Assembly: GCA_965219935.1 (NCBI GenBank)
Contig: CBDCOU010000003.1
Location: 3,410,001 to 3,474,000, forward strand
DNA length: 64,000 bases
Source of the DNA: Bin34 sp965219935
GTDB taxonomy: Bacteria; Chloroflexota; Anaerolineae; Caldilineales; Caldilineaceae
Direction: 5' to 3'
A model generated the notes under the pieces. That model was not told where the DNA came from. It was given only the letters and a program-made list of their open reading frames with translations, and made no database searches. Of this stretch, positions 25,652 through 35,159 are shown in pieces. The translations under genes and the position numbers were made by a program. Each line of letters opens with the position of its first letter. Within the stretch, counting starts at the first letter, position 1.

Positions 25652-28501
25652 TCAGCCCAGCCAGCGCACGAGATTGGCCAGAATGCGGTCGGCCACCGGA
25701 TCCTGGCCGAGATTGGCCGTCAGGCGGTGCGTGCTGAGCACAAATTGGCCCTTGCCATGGGGCAGCAAGGCGAGATCGGCACCGTGGTAGGCACCGCTTA
25801 CGCCGAGGTAGTTCTGCTTGTGCTTCAGGCCGGCATACCAGTCATAGGTGACGGTGCCGGCAATCCAGTCCATTGTGGGCATGGCCAGGGACCGTTGTGC
25901 AACGACATTGCGGTACACCTGATCCATCAGGCAGTTGACGGGGAGCCCGCGATAGATCGGGTGGTCCCGGACCACATGGCTGCAGGGCATCCACAGGCCC
26001 TTGGCCTCGAAATACGTGGTTTCAAATGGCAATGCCCGACCGGCTTGAAGTCCATGCCACATGCGACCGCGTCCAATGTCCTGCAGGCAGTCGAGCGGCG
26101 GGGCATCAAGCACGACCGCGGTGCCGCCGGACTCAACCCAGGCGGTCAGGCGAGCCAAGTCGGGCAGCGGCTGTCCGTCCCAGCCATTCAGATTGATGAG
26201 GACCGGTGTCTGTGTGTCCGGATCCTCGGCAAAGGCGTGCACGGTGGCCCCGGCCGCCTGTAGATAGGGCGTTAGGCTTTGATCACAATCGACCGCGGAC
26301 AGCGTTTGATCGGCCAGGCTGGAGGATGCCCGGTCGAGGACGTGGAAGTCCACCCGGTTGTGCAGGGACGGCCGGGTGTCGGGTTGGAACTCCAGTGTTG
26401 CACGGCAGGGACCTTCCAGGTTTCCGGTCGGAATGCCCAGGATCTTCAAGTCCGCGATGTTCCGGGGCAGTTCGAGTGTTTCATTGAACAGTTCCAGGTC
26501 GCCACCGGGTGCCTGGAGTGTCACGGTCAGTCTGCCGGATTGGGGCTCTCCGTCGTTGACTGACGTGATCGTCAGTTCCAGGTCCTGCCCGGCGTACAGC
26601 GCGTAGGCATGGGGCCGCAGGGCGATGTAGCGGTCCGCGAACACCTCCTTGATGGCATGGAAGGCGGCTTTGGGCTGGCGGAAGTTGTCAATCAGGCCGG
26701 CGCCCACGATCCAGTCGCCGTCGTTGAGTGAATGAATGCCGATGCCGGCAATGTCCGGATTGATGCGGCAGGCCTCCGCCATCAGCTTGTTGCCGACGTA
26801 GTGGATGTGCTGACAGGCATCGGTAAAGTCCTTCAGGGTCGGAAAGACGGAAGCCAGGTCCGTGTCGGCCAACACCTGCCGATAGCTGTCCAGCAGACGC
26901 CGATGGATGCGGTAGTCCGGTGTCAGGGGATTGCCCTCCCGGAGGTAGCGCTCCATGTTGTCCTCGAGATCGGGAATGCTGCCGTACCCCAGTTCCGACA
27001 CGTTGGTGAGGAGGCCCGGTTCGATGTGGCTGCGCCGGTGGTTCTGACGCGGAGACTGGCCCAGGCTCTCCAGCTGCTCCGCACTCTTGCCCAGGAACAA
27101 CAGGTTGTCGTAACTCTCCTGGTCCAGGGGCATGCCCGGGTAGTCGTGCACATCGTTGATGAGCACGGGTTCGAAGGAGCCGGGCAGATAAAGGCTGCAC
27201 ACGCCGGCAAAGCCGCCGGACTCCGCCAGGATCAGCCGGGTCTCGTCCAGTTCCCGGGCCTTGAGCGAGGTGGTGTGGCGCAGGCGCTTGAGGCCGTGGC
27301 GGAGGATCTCGTTGAACATCTCCCAGATCACGATGGAGGGGTGGTTGCGGTCGCGGCGAACCATCTCCGTGACTTCGTTTTCGATGCGGGTACGGGTATA
27401 GGGGGTGATTTGCGGCCAGTTATCCATGCATTCGATGGGCAGGGCACCGAAGAAGAGGATCCCCATCTCATCGGCCAGGTCGTAGACGCAGCTGGGTTGC
27501 GGCTTGCGCCAGGGTCTGACCACGTTGATGTTGCCTTCCTTGATCAGTTCAAATTCCCGCCGCAACAGGTCCAGGTCGCGTGGGTAGGCCAGCGAGTGCG
27601 GATAGAAGGCTTCGTTGAACGTGTACTTGAGGATGAGCTTGCGGCCGTTGAGGTAGAAATGCTTGCCCCTGACCGTGAACTCGCGGAACCCGAACCGCAC
27701 CGTCTGGGTATCCGATACGGCACCGTTCAGGCACACCGTGACCTGAAGCCGGTACAGATTCGGTTCCTCCGGGCTCCACAGGCGGTGGTTGGGCACGGTC
27801 AGCGAACAGGCGGCCGGTACGGTGCCGGGGTGCACGTCGAGGGTCCGGGTGTGTGCGGCGACCGGTGGTTCACCGTCCGCGGAGCCAATCGTCCAGGTCA
27901 GGTCCACCTGTTGGGTTGCCTCGGAGGTGTTGTGCAGGACCAGGGCGACGGCCGCCTCGCCGGAGTCAATCCGGCCGCGCACAAACAGGTTGTCCAGGTA
28001 GATGCAGTCCGTGGCCAGCAGGGACACCGACTGCCAGATGCCGCCGGCGATGGCGCCGCGCCAGTGCGGCATGTCGTCCCGACCCAGACCGTCAATCACG
28101 ACATCCCGCGTGATCAGGGGGGTGATCACGCGCACTGCGATGAAGTTGTCCTCGCCGGGCCGAAGCAGATCGCCGATTTCCAGGTCGAAGCCGACGTATC
28201 CGCCCTCGTGGGCACCGGCCGCCTCGCCGTTGACCCAAACCTCGGCCCGATAGTTGACCGCGTCGAACCGGATGCGGACGGTCTTGTCCGCCCAGTCCGC
28301 CGGAACCGGCACGAAGCGGCCGTACCAAGCCACGCCCTCGTAGTCCTGCCGGAACTCCTCCAGGCAGGCAGGCACGCTCACGGTTTCCGTTTCAGGGTAG
28401 GCGAGAAAGGACTCCGCCTGCTCCCAGTGCAACGGGCGACCCTTGTTGTCGTCGTCGAAAATGACCAGCCAGTCGCCGTCCAGGGAAAGAGCCTGCGTCA
28501 T
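25652..28501 (-). CDS. Glycoside hydrolase family 2 (beta-galactosidase/glucuronidase-like)
   Basis: A 949-residue GH2 enzyme. Order of domains: a sugar-binding jelly roll (residues 1 to ~170, with SLDGDWLVIFDDDN and FVPVPADWADKTVRIRFDAV), an immunoglobulin-like domain (~170-290), the TIM barrel (~290-600), and a C-terminal extension that includes a flavodoxin/GATase-like fold (SSLADQTLSAVDCDQ to the end). The acid/base is E398 in WEMFNE and the probable nucleophile E503 in VSELGYG. No signal peptide is present, so it works in the cytoplasm on imported sugar. GGAGGG precedes the ATG at 28501 by about eight bases; the frame stays open far upstream but that part is not protein-like. It heads the minus-strand operon of this sugar-utilisation locus. 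Confidence 0.9.
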   Translation of the reverse strand: MTQALSLDGDWLVIFDDDNKGRPLHWEQAESFLAYPETETVSVPACLEEFRQDYEGVAWYGRFVPVPADWADKTVRIRFDAVNYRAEVWVNGEAAGAHEGGYVGFDLEIGDLLRPGEDNFIAVRVITPLITRDVVIDGLGRDDMPHWRGAIAGGIWQSVSLLATDCIYLDNLFVRGRIDSGEAAVALVLHNTSEATQQVDLTWTIGSADGEPPVAAHTRTLDVHPGTVPAACSLTVPNHRLWSPEEPNLYRLQVTVCLNGAVSDTQTVRFGFREFTVRGKHFYLNGRKLILKYTFNEAFYPHSLAYPRDLDLLRREFELIKEGNINVVRPWRKPQPSCVYDLADEMGILFFGALPIECMDNWPQITPYTRTRIENEVTEMVRRDRNHPSIVIWEMFNEILRHGLKRLRHTTSLKARELDETRLILAESGGFAGVCSLYLPGSFEPVLINDVHDYPGMPLDQESYDNLLFLGKSAEQLESLGQSPRQNHRRSHIEPGLLTNVSELGYGSIPDLEDNMERYLREGNPLTPDYRIHRRLLDSYRQVLADTDLASVFPTLKDFTDACQHIHYVGNKLMAEACRINPDIAGIGIHSLNDGDWIVGAGLIDNFRQPKAAFHAIKEVFADRYIALRPHAYALYAGQDLELTITSVNDGEPQSGRLTVTLQAPGGDLELFNETLELPRNIADLKILGIPTGNLEGPCRATLEFQPDTRPSLHNRVDFHVLDRASSSLADQTLSAVDCDQSLTPYLQAAGATVHAFAEDPDTQTPVLINLNGWDGQPLPDLARLTAWVESGGTAVVLDAPPLDCLQDIGRGRMWHGLQAGRALPFETTYFEAKGLWMPCSHVVRDHPIYRGLPVNCLMDQVYRNVVAQRSLAMPTMDWIAGTVTYDWYAGLKHKQNYLGVSGAYHGADLALLPHGKGQFVLSTHRLTANLGQDPVADRILANLVRWLG

Positions 28502-28928
28502 GTTGGGTTTCCCTCCGTATGCGGTGGGTGGGTGACATGGACCAGTCGATGGGTTGATGGGAGGGCGGGAACCCCCGCGGCACCATGCCCCTGTGCTGAA
28601 TCCGCTTGGGCCAAGGATACCCCCTGGACCGCCGGGCGGTTGTTCGCAGTCCGGCCCGTGCCGGTGGCTGGGGATCGGACCCCACCTTGAGAGCCGCGAC
28701 TGTCTGTTTCGGTGGGTTTTGCCGTTGTGTGATAATGGATCCTGCCCGATCCCCATAATCATCCAAGGCCGACAAGCGAAGGTTGGTCCGCTACGATTGC
28801 CGCCCAAGTCCCGTTGTTGGTTACGGGCGGTGGCGGTCCCGGCCCGTTCCGGTTTTCTTCCTGCATGTCGCCCTGGAAGGTTTGGTTTCGCTGGATGGGG
28901 CGTGCAGTTCGGCACCAGGAGGTGCTTC
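28502..28928. promoter_or_regulatory. Divergent control region of the sugar-utilisation locus
   Basis: 427 bases without a gene between the GH2 operon and the oligopeptide-type transporter operon. A GTGTGATAATGG segment near 28725-28736 looks like an extended -10 for the plus strand, but no good -35 box is apparent. No regulator gene is adjacent, so control must come from elsewhere. Confidence 0.45.
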
Positions 28929-30872
28929 ATGAAAATCCGTGTCCGGCATGTGCCGCTGTTGGCGGCTGTGTTGCTGTTGATGATGTTGGTCCTGGCAGCC
29001 TGCGGTGGCGCGCCGGAAGAACCGGAAGCCATGCCCGCCGACACCGACGAGGCGATGGCGATGGAGGATAGCAAGGAAGCCCCTGCGCTGGCGGCCATGG
29101 TCGCGGCCGGCGAGCTGCCACCCCTGGACGAACGGCTGCCCAAGAATCCGATGGTGGTTCCGGTGACCGAATCGATCGGCCAGTATGGCGGAACCTGGCG
29201 TTCCGGTCTGCTGGGCCAGGCGGATTCACCGTGGGTGATTCGCACCATGGCCTACGAGCCGACCATGCGCTGGAATCCGGATTTGACCGGCACCATTCCG
29301 AACGTGGCGGAGTCCGTTGCGGTCAACGACGAGGGCACGGAGTTCACCTTCGGTCTGCGCGAAGGCATGCGCTGGTCCGACGGCGAGCCCTTTACGGCCG
29401 ACGATGTCCTGTTCTGGTACGAAGCACACATTGTCAACGACGAGGTCAGCCCGGTGAAGCCGTTGTGGATGCGCCCGGGCGGCACCTTGGGCGAAGTCAC
29501 CAAGGTTGACGACTACACGGTCAAGTTTTCCTTCGGGGCGCCGCATGGCCTCTTCCTGTCGCAGTTGGGCAGCCAGCGCACCTTCGCCCCCGCCCACTAC
29601 CTGTCGCAGTTCCATCCGGACTTCGACGACGCCGAAGCCGTGCAGGCCATCGTGGACGACATGCAGTTGGCCAACTGGGTGGCCCTTTGGGGCAACCGGC
29701 GCAACATCCTCAACAACGTCGACCTGCCGGTGGTGTTCGGCTGGCACCTGACCCAGCCCGCCTCCTCCGCGACGCAGATGGTGGCCGAACGCAATCCCTA
29801 CTACTGGAAGGTCGATCCGGAAGGCAACCAGCTGCCCTACATCGACCGGCTGGTCTATCCGATCGTGGAAAGCGTCGAGGTGCAGGTCCTCAAGGCCCTC
29901 AACGGCGAAGTGGACATGCAGGACCGGCACATCGCCACGCCCGGCAACAAGGCACAGTTCTTCGACGGCAAGGAGGCCGGGGGCTACGACTTCTTCACTG
30001 TGGAATACGCTTGGGAAACCCCCGTCTCGATGGGTCTGAACCTGGCCCATCCCGACGAGAACCTGCGCTCCATCTTCCTGGAGAAGGACTTCCGCATTGC
30101 CTTGTCCGTGGCCTTTGACCGTCAAGCCATCATCGACGTGATTTATGTCGGCGACGGTGAACCGCGTCAGCCTGCGCCACTGGCTGAATCCCCCTGGTAC
30201 AACGAGCAGTTGGCCTACCAGTACACCGAGTTCGACCCGGACCAGGCCAATGCCCTGCTGGACGGTCTGGGCTATGCCATGGGGCCGGACGGTGTGCGCC
30301 TGGGTCCCGACGGCGAAGAGATCAGCTTTGACATCAACGTCATTGCCGCCTTTGAGCCCTGGGCCGAGATTATGAACCTGGTGGCCGGCTACTGGGCCGA
30401 CGTGGGCATCGAGGCCAACGTGGTGCAGCTGGAGCGCTCGCTCTTCTACGAGCGCAAGGCGGCCTACGACTACGACATGTCGGTCTGGACCGGTGCCGAC
30501 GGCATCGCCCTGGTCATGGATCCCCGCTCCTACTTCCCGTTCAGCACCGAGTCGCTGTTCGGCGTCGCCTGGGCCGACTGGTGGCGGTCCGGGGGCAGTC
30601 GGGGCGTGGAACCGCCGGAAGCAGCCCAGCGCCAGCAGGCCCTCTACGACGAACTGGCCGTCACGGTTGAATCGGCCGAGCAGGACCGCATCATGAACGA
30701 GATCTTGGACATCGCTGCCGAGCAGTTCTGGATTTTCGGCCTGACCAAGTACTACAAGGGCTACGGTATCGTCAAGAACAACTTCAAGAACGTTCCGGAC
30801 ACCGTCTGGCAGTGGCACGTCTCGGCGGCCCCGGCCCAGACCAACCCCGAGCAGTACTACATCGAACAGTAA
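28929..30872 (+). CDS. Oligopeptide/oligosaccharide-type ABC solute-binding lipoprotein (family 5)
   Basis: A 647-residue family-5 (DppA/OppA-type) binding protein. Its signal peptide has a long hydrophobic core ending in LVLAAC, a lipobox, followed by an acidic Met/Glu/Ala-rich linker. Family features include TMRWNPDLTG near the start of the mature protein, FTFGLREGMRWSDGEPFTADD, and KDFRIALSVAFDRQAI. In thermophiles and Chloroflexi this family often binds oligosaccharides rather than peptides, and its position opposite a GH2 operon supports that reading. AGGAGG lies seven bases before the ATG at 28929; upstream frame is rejected. It is the first of five transporter genes and is followed by a strong hairpin. 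Confidence 0.92.
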   Translation: MKIRVRHVPLLAAVLLLMMLVLAACGGAPEEPEAMPADTDEAMAMEDSKEAPALAAMVAAGELPPLDERLPKNPMVVPVTESIGQYGGTWRSGLLGQADSPWVIRTMAYEPTMRWNPDLTGTIPNVAESVAVNDEGTEFTFGLREGMRWSDGEPFTADDVLFWYEAHIVNDEVSPVKPLWMRPGGTLGEVTKVDDYTVKFSFGAPHGLFLSQLGSQRTFAPAHYLSQFHPDFDDAEAVQAIVDDMQLANWVALWGNRRNILNNVDLPVVFGWHLTQPASSATQMVAERNPYYWKVDPEGNQLPYIDRLVYPIVESVEVQVLKALNGEVDMQDRHIATPGNKAQFFDGKEAGGYDFFTVEYAWETPVSMGLNLAHPDENLRSIFLEKDFRIALSVAFDRQAIIDVIYVGDGEPRQPAPLAESPWYNEQLAYQYTEFDPDQANALLDGLGYAMGPDGVRLGPDGEEISFDINVIAAFEPWAEIMNLVAGYWADVGIEANVVQLERSLFYERKAAYDYDMSVWTGADGIALVMDPRSYFPFSTESLFGVAWADWWRSGGSRGVEPPEAAQRQQALYDELAVTVESAEQDRIMNEILDIAAEQFWIFGLTKYYKGYGIVKNNFKNVPDTVWQWHVSAAPAQTNPEQYYIEQ

Positions 30873-30888
30873 GCGGACATACACCGCC

Positions 30889-30922
30889 GGGGACTGCGGG
30901 GGCCGTTGCGCCCGCAGTCCCC
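30889..30922 (+). promoter_or_regulatory. Perfect 12-bp hairpin after the solute-binding-protein gene
   Basis: GGGGACTGCGGG and CCCGCAGTCCCC flank a ten-base loop, 16 bases after the stop codon and 49 bases before the permease start. There is no T-run, so mRNA stabilisation or partial attenuation is more likely than full termination. Confidence 0.7.
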
Positions 30923-30971
30923 GATCCCTGCAACTGACGGGGAGGCTCCGCCGGCCCCCGGCCCCTGAGCC

Positions 30972-31961
30972 ATGCTGCGCTACATCCTGCGACGCCTTGT
31001 GCTGATGATTCCGACCCTGTTCGGAATCTCCATCATTGCCTTCATCATCATCCAGTTGCCGCCCGGCGACTACCTGACCACGGTCATCGCGCAGCTGAGC
31101 GCCGCCGGCGATCTGGTCGAGGAGGATGTGATTGCCGGCCTCAAGGCCCGGTACGGGCTGGACCGGCCCATGCATGTGCAGTACCTGAAGTGGATGGGCA
31201 ACATTCTGCTGCGCGGCGACTTCGGCACCTCGTTCGAATGGGACGTACCGGTGGGCGATCTGATCTGGTCGCGGCTCGGCCTGACCGTCACCCTGTCCTT
31301 GGCCACGCTGCTGTTCACCTGGGCCGTGGCCTTCCCCGTGGGCATCTACGCCGCCGTGCGCCAGTACTCCTGGGGCGACTACTTCTTTACGGGCCTCGGC
31401 TTCGTGGGGCTGGCCATCCCCAACTTCCTGCTGGCGCTGGTGCTCATGTACGTGGCCTTCAAGTATTTCAACCAGAGCGTGGGCGGCCTCTTCTCCCCGG
31501 ACTTTGTGGAGGCGCCTTGGACCTGGGCACGGGTCCAGGACATGCTGGGCCATCTCTGGGTGCCGATGGTCATTCTGGGCACGGCTGGCACCGCCGGCCT
31601 GATCCGCATCATGCGGGCCAATCTGCTGGACGAGCTGCGCAAGCCCTATGTCAAGACCGCCCGTGCCAAGGGCCTGTCGGAACTGCGCCTGCTGCTCAAG
31701 TATCCGGTGCGCGTGGCCCTCAATCCCTTCGTGTCCACGATTGGCCTGACCCTGCCGATCCTAATCTCGGGCTCTGCCATCGTCTCGGTGGTGCTCAGCC
31801 TGCCCACCTCGGGCCCCCTTCTGCTGCGGGCCCTGATTGCCCAGGACATGTATCTGGCCGGCAGCTTCATCCTGCTGCTTGGCATCATCACGGTGCTGGG
31901 CACCCTGCTGTCCGACCTGCTGTTGGCCTGGTTGGATCCGCGCATCCGCTTCGACGACTGA
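30972..31961 (+). CDS. ABC transporter permease (DppB/OppB-type)
   Basis: A 329-residue permease with six predicted helices. The start MLRYILRRLVLMIPTLFGI is typical of DppB-type proteins, as are GDYLTTVIAQ and the long periplasmic loop after the first helix. The EAA-like loop is VKTARAKGLSELRLLLKYPV, which contacts the ATPases encoded downstream. It is second in the operon, with 21 bases to the next gene. It would form a heterodimeric channel with the DppC-type protein. Confidence 0.94.
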   Translation: MLRYILRRLVLMIPTLFGISIIAFIIIQLPPGDYLTTVIAQLSAAGDLVEEDVIAGLKARYGLDRPMHVQYLKWMGNILLRGDFGTSFEWDVPVGDLIWSRLGLTVTLSLATLLFTWAVAFPVGIYAAVRQYSWGDYFFTGLGFVGLAIPNFLLALVLMYVAFKYFNQSVGGLFSPDFVEAPWTWARVQDMLGHLWVPMVILGTAGTAGLIRIMRANLLDELRKPYVKTARAKGLSELRLLLKYPVRVALNPFVSTIGLTLPILISGSAIVSVVLSLPTSGPLLLRALIAQDMYLAGSFILLLGIITVLGTLLSDLLLAWLDPRIRFDD

Positions 31962-31982
31962 ACTCTCCGGAGCCCGTCTGCC

Positions 31983-33107
31983 ATGACCGCCCGCGCAATG
32001 GCGCCGGATCGCCAGGAGGCCGTCAACGTCGCCACCCAGTGGCAGTTGATGTGGTGGCGTTTCCGCAAGCACCGGCTGGCCATGACCTCGCTGGTGATCG
32101 TGATCCTGATCTATCTGGTCGCGCTGCTGGCCGAGTTCCTGGCCCCCTTCACCCCGGACGAGTTCCAGGCGGACTACACCTACGCGCCGCCCCAGCGCCT
32201 GCACCTGTTCCTGGAGACGGAGAACGGGCTGCGCTTCCAGCCTTGGGTGTACGGCTACAAGGTGGAAATCGAGGAGGAGGCCCTGCGCCGGGTGTTCGTC
32301 CCCGATGAGGAAACGATCCACGAAATCGGATTCTTCGTCTCCGGCGAGCCGATCACGCTCTTTGGCTTCCTCGAGACGGACCGCCATCTGGTCGGACCCA
32401 AGGATCCGGAGGCGCCCATGTTCCTGCTGGGAGCGGACAAGCTGGGCCGCGATTTGCTCACGCGCATGATCTATGGAACACGCATCTCCATGTCGATTGG
32501 CCTGGTGGGTGTGGCCCTCAGCCTGGTTCTGGGCATCCTGCTGGGCGGAATCTCCGGCTTCCTGGGCGGACAGGTGGACAACATCATCCAGCGGGTCATC
32601 GAATTCATCCGCTCGGTGCCGACCATCCCGCTGTGGATGGGGCTGGCGGCGGCCCTGCCCACGGACTGGCCGCCCCTGCGCATTTACTTCGGCATCACCG
32701 TCATCCTCTCCTTCATCGGCTGGACCGAACTGGCCCGCGTGGTCCGGGGACGCTTCCTGGCCCTGCGCACCGAGGACTTCGTGATCGCCGCCCACCTCGA
32801 CGGCGTGGGCCAGTTGCGAATCATCCTGCACCACATGGTGCCCTCTTTCCTGAGCCACATCATTGCGGCCCTGACGCTGGCCATTCCCAACATGATCCTG
32901 GCGGAAACGTCGCTCAGCTTCCTGGGCCTGGGCCTGCGCCCGCCGATTGTGAGCTGGGGCGTGCTGCTGCAGGAAGCCCAGAACATCCGCACGGTGGCGA
33001 CCGCCCCCTGGCTGTTCGCCACCGGCGGCGCGGTCTTCATTGCCATCCTGGCCCTTAACTTCGTGGGTGACGGCCTGCGCGATGCGGCGGATCCCTATGC
33101 CCGCTGA
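31983..33107 (+). CDS. ABC transporter permease (DppC/OppC-type)
   Basis: A 374-residue permease. After a short N-terminal cytoplasmic region the first helix is MTSLVIVILIYLVALLAEFL, followed by a roughly 110-residue extracytoplasmic loop that is longer than in standard DppC. The transporter signature is in FVIAAHLDGVGQLRIILHHM, and the membrane core contains SIGLVGVALSLVLGILLGGI. The long loop is seen in oligosaccharide-type members of this group. Its end overlaps the start of the next gene by 11 bases, so translation is probably coupled. Confidence 0.93.
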   Translation: MTARAMAPDRQEAVNVATQWQLMWWRFRKHRLAMTSLVIVILIYLVALLAEFLAPFTPDEFQADYTYAPPQRLHLFLETENGLRFQPWVYGYKVEIEEEALRRVFVPDEETIHEIGFFVSGEPITLFGFLETDRHLVGPKDPEAPMFLLGADKLGRDLLTRMIYGTRISMSIGLVGVALSLVLGILLGGISGFLGGQVDNIIQRVIEFIRSVPTIPLWMGLAAALPTDWPPLRIYFGITVILSFIGWTELARVVRGRFLALRTEDFVIAAHLDGVGQLRIILHHMVPSFLSHIIAALTLAIPNMILAETSLSFLGLGLRPPIVSWGVLLQEAQNIRTVATAPWLFATGGAVFIAILALNFVGDGLRDAADPYAR

Positions 33108-34143
33108 GCAACAATCACCGACGGCGGAGGACCTGCTGCTGGAGGTCCGGGACCTGCACGTCCACTTTCCGTTGGACGAGGGCACGGTCAAGGCCGTGGC
33201 CGGCGTGGACTTCGACGTCTACCGCAATCGCACCCTGTGCGTGGTGGGCGAGAGCGGCTGTGGCAAGAGCGTGTCCGCACAGTCCGTCCTGCAGTTGGTG
33301 GATCGGCCCGGCCGCATTGTCCAGGGGCAGATTCGGTTTCACCGGCACGATGCGGACGGGAGTGTCACCGTCACCGATCTGGCAAGCCTGCGTTCCTCCA
33401 GCCGGGCCATGCGGGCCATCCGCGGCCGCCACATCGGCATGGTGTTCCAGGAACCCAACACCTCCCTCAGCCCGATCCACACGGTCGGCAACCAGATCTC
33501 CGAGGTGATCCAGCTGCATCTGGGGGTGGACGAGGACACGGCCCGTCGGCAGGGCATCGAGATGCTGGAACGGGTTGGCATCGCGCGTCCGGCGCAGAAC
33601 TACGACGCCTACACCTTCGAGCTGTCCGGCGGCATGCGTCAGCGGGTCATGATTGCCATGGCACTGGTCTGCAGCCCGGCCCTGCTGATTGCCGACGAGC
33701 CGACCACGGCCCTGGATGTCACGACCCAGGCCCAGATCATGTCCCTGTTGCAGGAGCTGCAGGCGGACTTCGGCATGGGGGTGATGCTGATCACCCACGA
33801 TCTGGGGGTGGTGGCCGAGATGGCGGACGATGTGGTGGTCATGTATCTGGGCCAGGTCGCCGAGTACGGGGATGTGGACCGCATCTTCCATGCCCCGGCC
33901 CATCCCTACACCAAGGCCCTGCTGCGCTCCATTCCCAACCTCGACTTCGACCAGGACATTCGCCTGGACTCCATTCGGGGCATGGTGCCGGATCCCTTCC
34001 ACCGGCCCGCCGGCTGCCCCTTTGGCCCCCGCTGCGACGAGGTCATCGAGGGACGCTGCGAGGCCGAGAACCCCCCGGCCTTCAGTTTGGGGGCGGGCGG
34101 ATCCGTGCGCTGCCTCCACTACGAGGAGGTGATCCTGTCATGA
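33097..34143 (+). CDS. ABC transporter ATPase (DppD/OppD-type)
   Basis: A 348-residue ATPase. Motifs: Walker A GESGCGKS near residue 51, Q-loop in MVFQEPNTSLSPIH, signature LSGGMRQRVMIAM, Walker B LLIADEPTTALD, and switch His in LITHDLGVV. The C-terminal OppD/OppF extension has the cysteine cluster CPFGPRC that in relatives can bind an iron-sulfur cluster. The ATG at 33097 lies within the end of the previous gene. Its stop overlaps the next ATG by four bases. A short degenerate copy of its central region sits at 46129-46231. Confidence 0.94.
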   Translation: MPAEQQSPTAEDLLLEVRDLHVHFPLDEGTVKAVAGVDFDVYRNRTLCVVGESGCGKSVSAQSVLQLVDRPGRIVQGQIRFHRHDADGSVTVTDLASLRSSSRAMRAIRGRHIGMVFQEPNTSLSPIHTVGNQISEVIQLHLGVDEDTARRQGIEMLERVGIARPAQNYDAYTFELSGGMRQRVMIAMALVCSPALLIADEPTTALDVTTQAQIMSLLQELQADFGMGVMLITHDLGVVAEMADDVVVMYLGQVAEYGDVDRIFHAPAHPYTKALLRSIPNLDFDQDIRLDSIRGMVPDPFHRPAGCPFGPRCDEVIEGRCEAENPPAFSLGAGGSVRCLHYEEVILS

Positions 34144-35159
34144 GCTCGACCAACGGCACGTTGCTCTCCGTACGCAACCTGTCGATGTTCTTTCCGGTGC
34201 GGGCCGGCTTTCTGCAGGGGCACAGGGGGGAGGTGCGGGCCGTCGACGATGTTTCGTTCGACATCCAGGCCGGCGAGACCCTGGGCCTGGTGGGCGAGAG
34301 CGGCTGCGGCAAGACCACCACGGGCCGTTGCATCCTGCGTGTTGTGGAACCCACGGCCGGCGAACTGTGGTACCACCCGCGGGAAGGGGAACCGGTTGAT
34401 TTGGCCCGCCTCGACACCGGGGGATTGCTGCCGTGGCGTCAGGAGATCCGGATGATCTTCCAGGATCCCTTTGCCTCCCTCAATCCGCGGCTGCCCGTGG
34501 TGGAGATCGTGGGCGAGTGCCTGAAGGTAAACCGCGGCCTGCGCGGTTCCGCCCTGGAGGAACGGGTGGCCGAACTGCTGGGCATGGTGGGCCTGCGGCC
34601 GGAATACATGCGGCGCTACCCCCACGCCTTCTCCGGCGGCGAGCGCCAGCGGATCGGCATTGCCCGCGCCCTGGCCCTCAATCCGCGCCTGGTGGTGGCG
34701 GACGAGGCGGTCTCGGCCCTTGATGTCTCGGTGCGTTCCCAGACCCTGAACCTACTGCAGGATCTGCAGAACGAGATGCAGCTGACCTACCTGTTCATCT
34801 CCCACGACCTGAGCGTCATCCGCTATGTCTGCAACCGGGTGGCGGTCATGTATGTGGGCAAGCTGGTGGAGCTGGCCGACACCCGTTCCCTGTTCCTGAC
34901 TCCGCAGCACCCCTACACCGAGGCCTTGCTGTCCTCGGTGCCCAAGCCGGATCCCCGGGTTCGCAGCCAGCGGATCGTGCTGGAGGGGGATGTGCCCGAT
35001 CCGTCTCAGCCGCCGTCCGGCTGCCACTTCCATCCTCGCTGCCGCTACGCGGTGGATCGTTGTGCCGAGGAAACACCGCCTCTGCGCGAGACCGCCGCCG
35101 GTCACCATGTTGCCTGCCACTTGGCGGACGAGATCGAGCTGACCGGCATCCATGGCTAG
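34140..35159 (+). CDS. ABC transporter ATPase (DppF/OppF-type)
   Basis: A 339-residue ATPase, partner of the DppD-type protein. Walker A is GESGCGKTTTG, Q-loop in MIFQDPFASLNPRL, signature FSGGERQRIGIARAL, and Walker B LVVADEAVSALD, with Ala in place of the usual Pro after DE. The switch histidine is in FISHDLSVI, and the C-terminal extension again has a Cys pattern (CHFHPRC). It is the last gene of the five-gene transporter operon; its ATG overlaps the upstream stop (ATGA). A gene-poor stretch of about 390 bases follows. Confidence 0.94.
   Translation: MSSTNGTLLSVRNLSMFFPVRAGFLQGHRGEVRAVDDVSFDIQAGETLGLVGESGCGKTTTGRCILRVVEPTAGELWYHPREGEPVDLARLDTGGLLPWRQEIRMIFQDPFASLNPRLPVVEIVGECLKVNRGLRGSALEERVAELLGMVGLRPEYMRRYPHAFSGGERQRIGIARALALNPRLVVADEAVSALDVSVRSQTLNLLQDLQNEMQLTYLFISHDLSVIRYVCNRVAVMYVGKLVELADTRSLFLTPQHPYTEALLSSVPKPDPRVRSQRIVLEGDVPDPSQPPSGCHFHPRCRYAVDRCAEETPPLRETAAGHHVACHLADEIELTGIHG

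Noticed and set aside
26732..28690. 652-codon plus-strand frame across the GH2 gene
   Set aside because: Shadow of the GH2 gene; no domain, no ribosome-binding site.
28502..29248. 249-codon upstream extension of the GH2 gene on the minus strand
   Set aside because: The homology and a good GGAGGG site begin at 28501; the extension overlaps the start of the divergent binding-protein gene and is not protein-like.
29226..31553. 775-codon frame antisense to the family-5 binding protein and permease
   Set aside because: Shadow frame: both plus-strand genes have clear family motifs, and the antisense product is low-complexity His/Val/Gly-rich.
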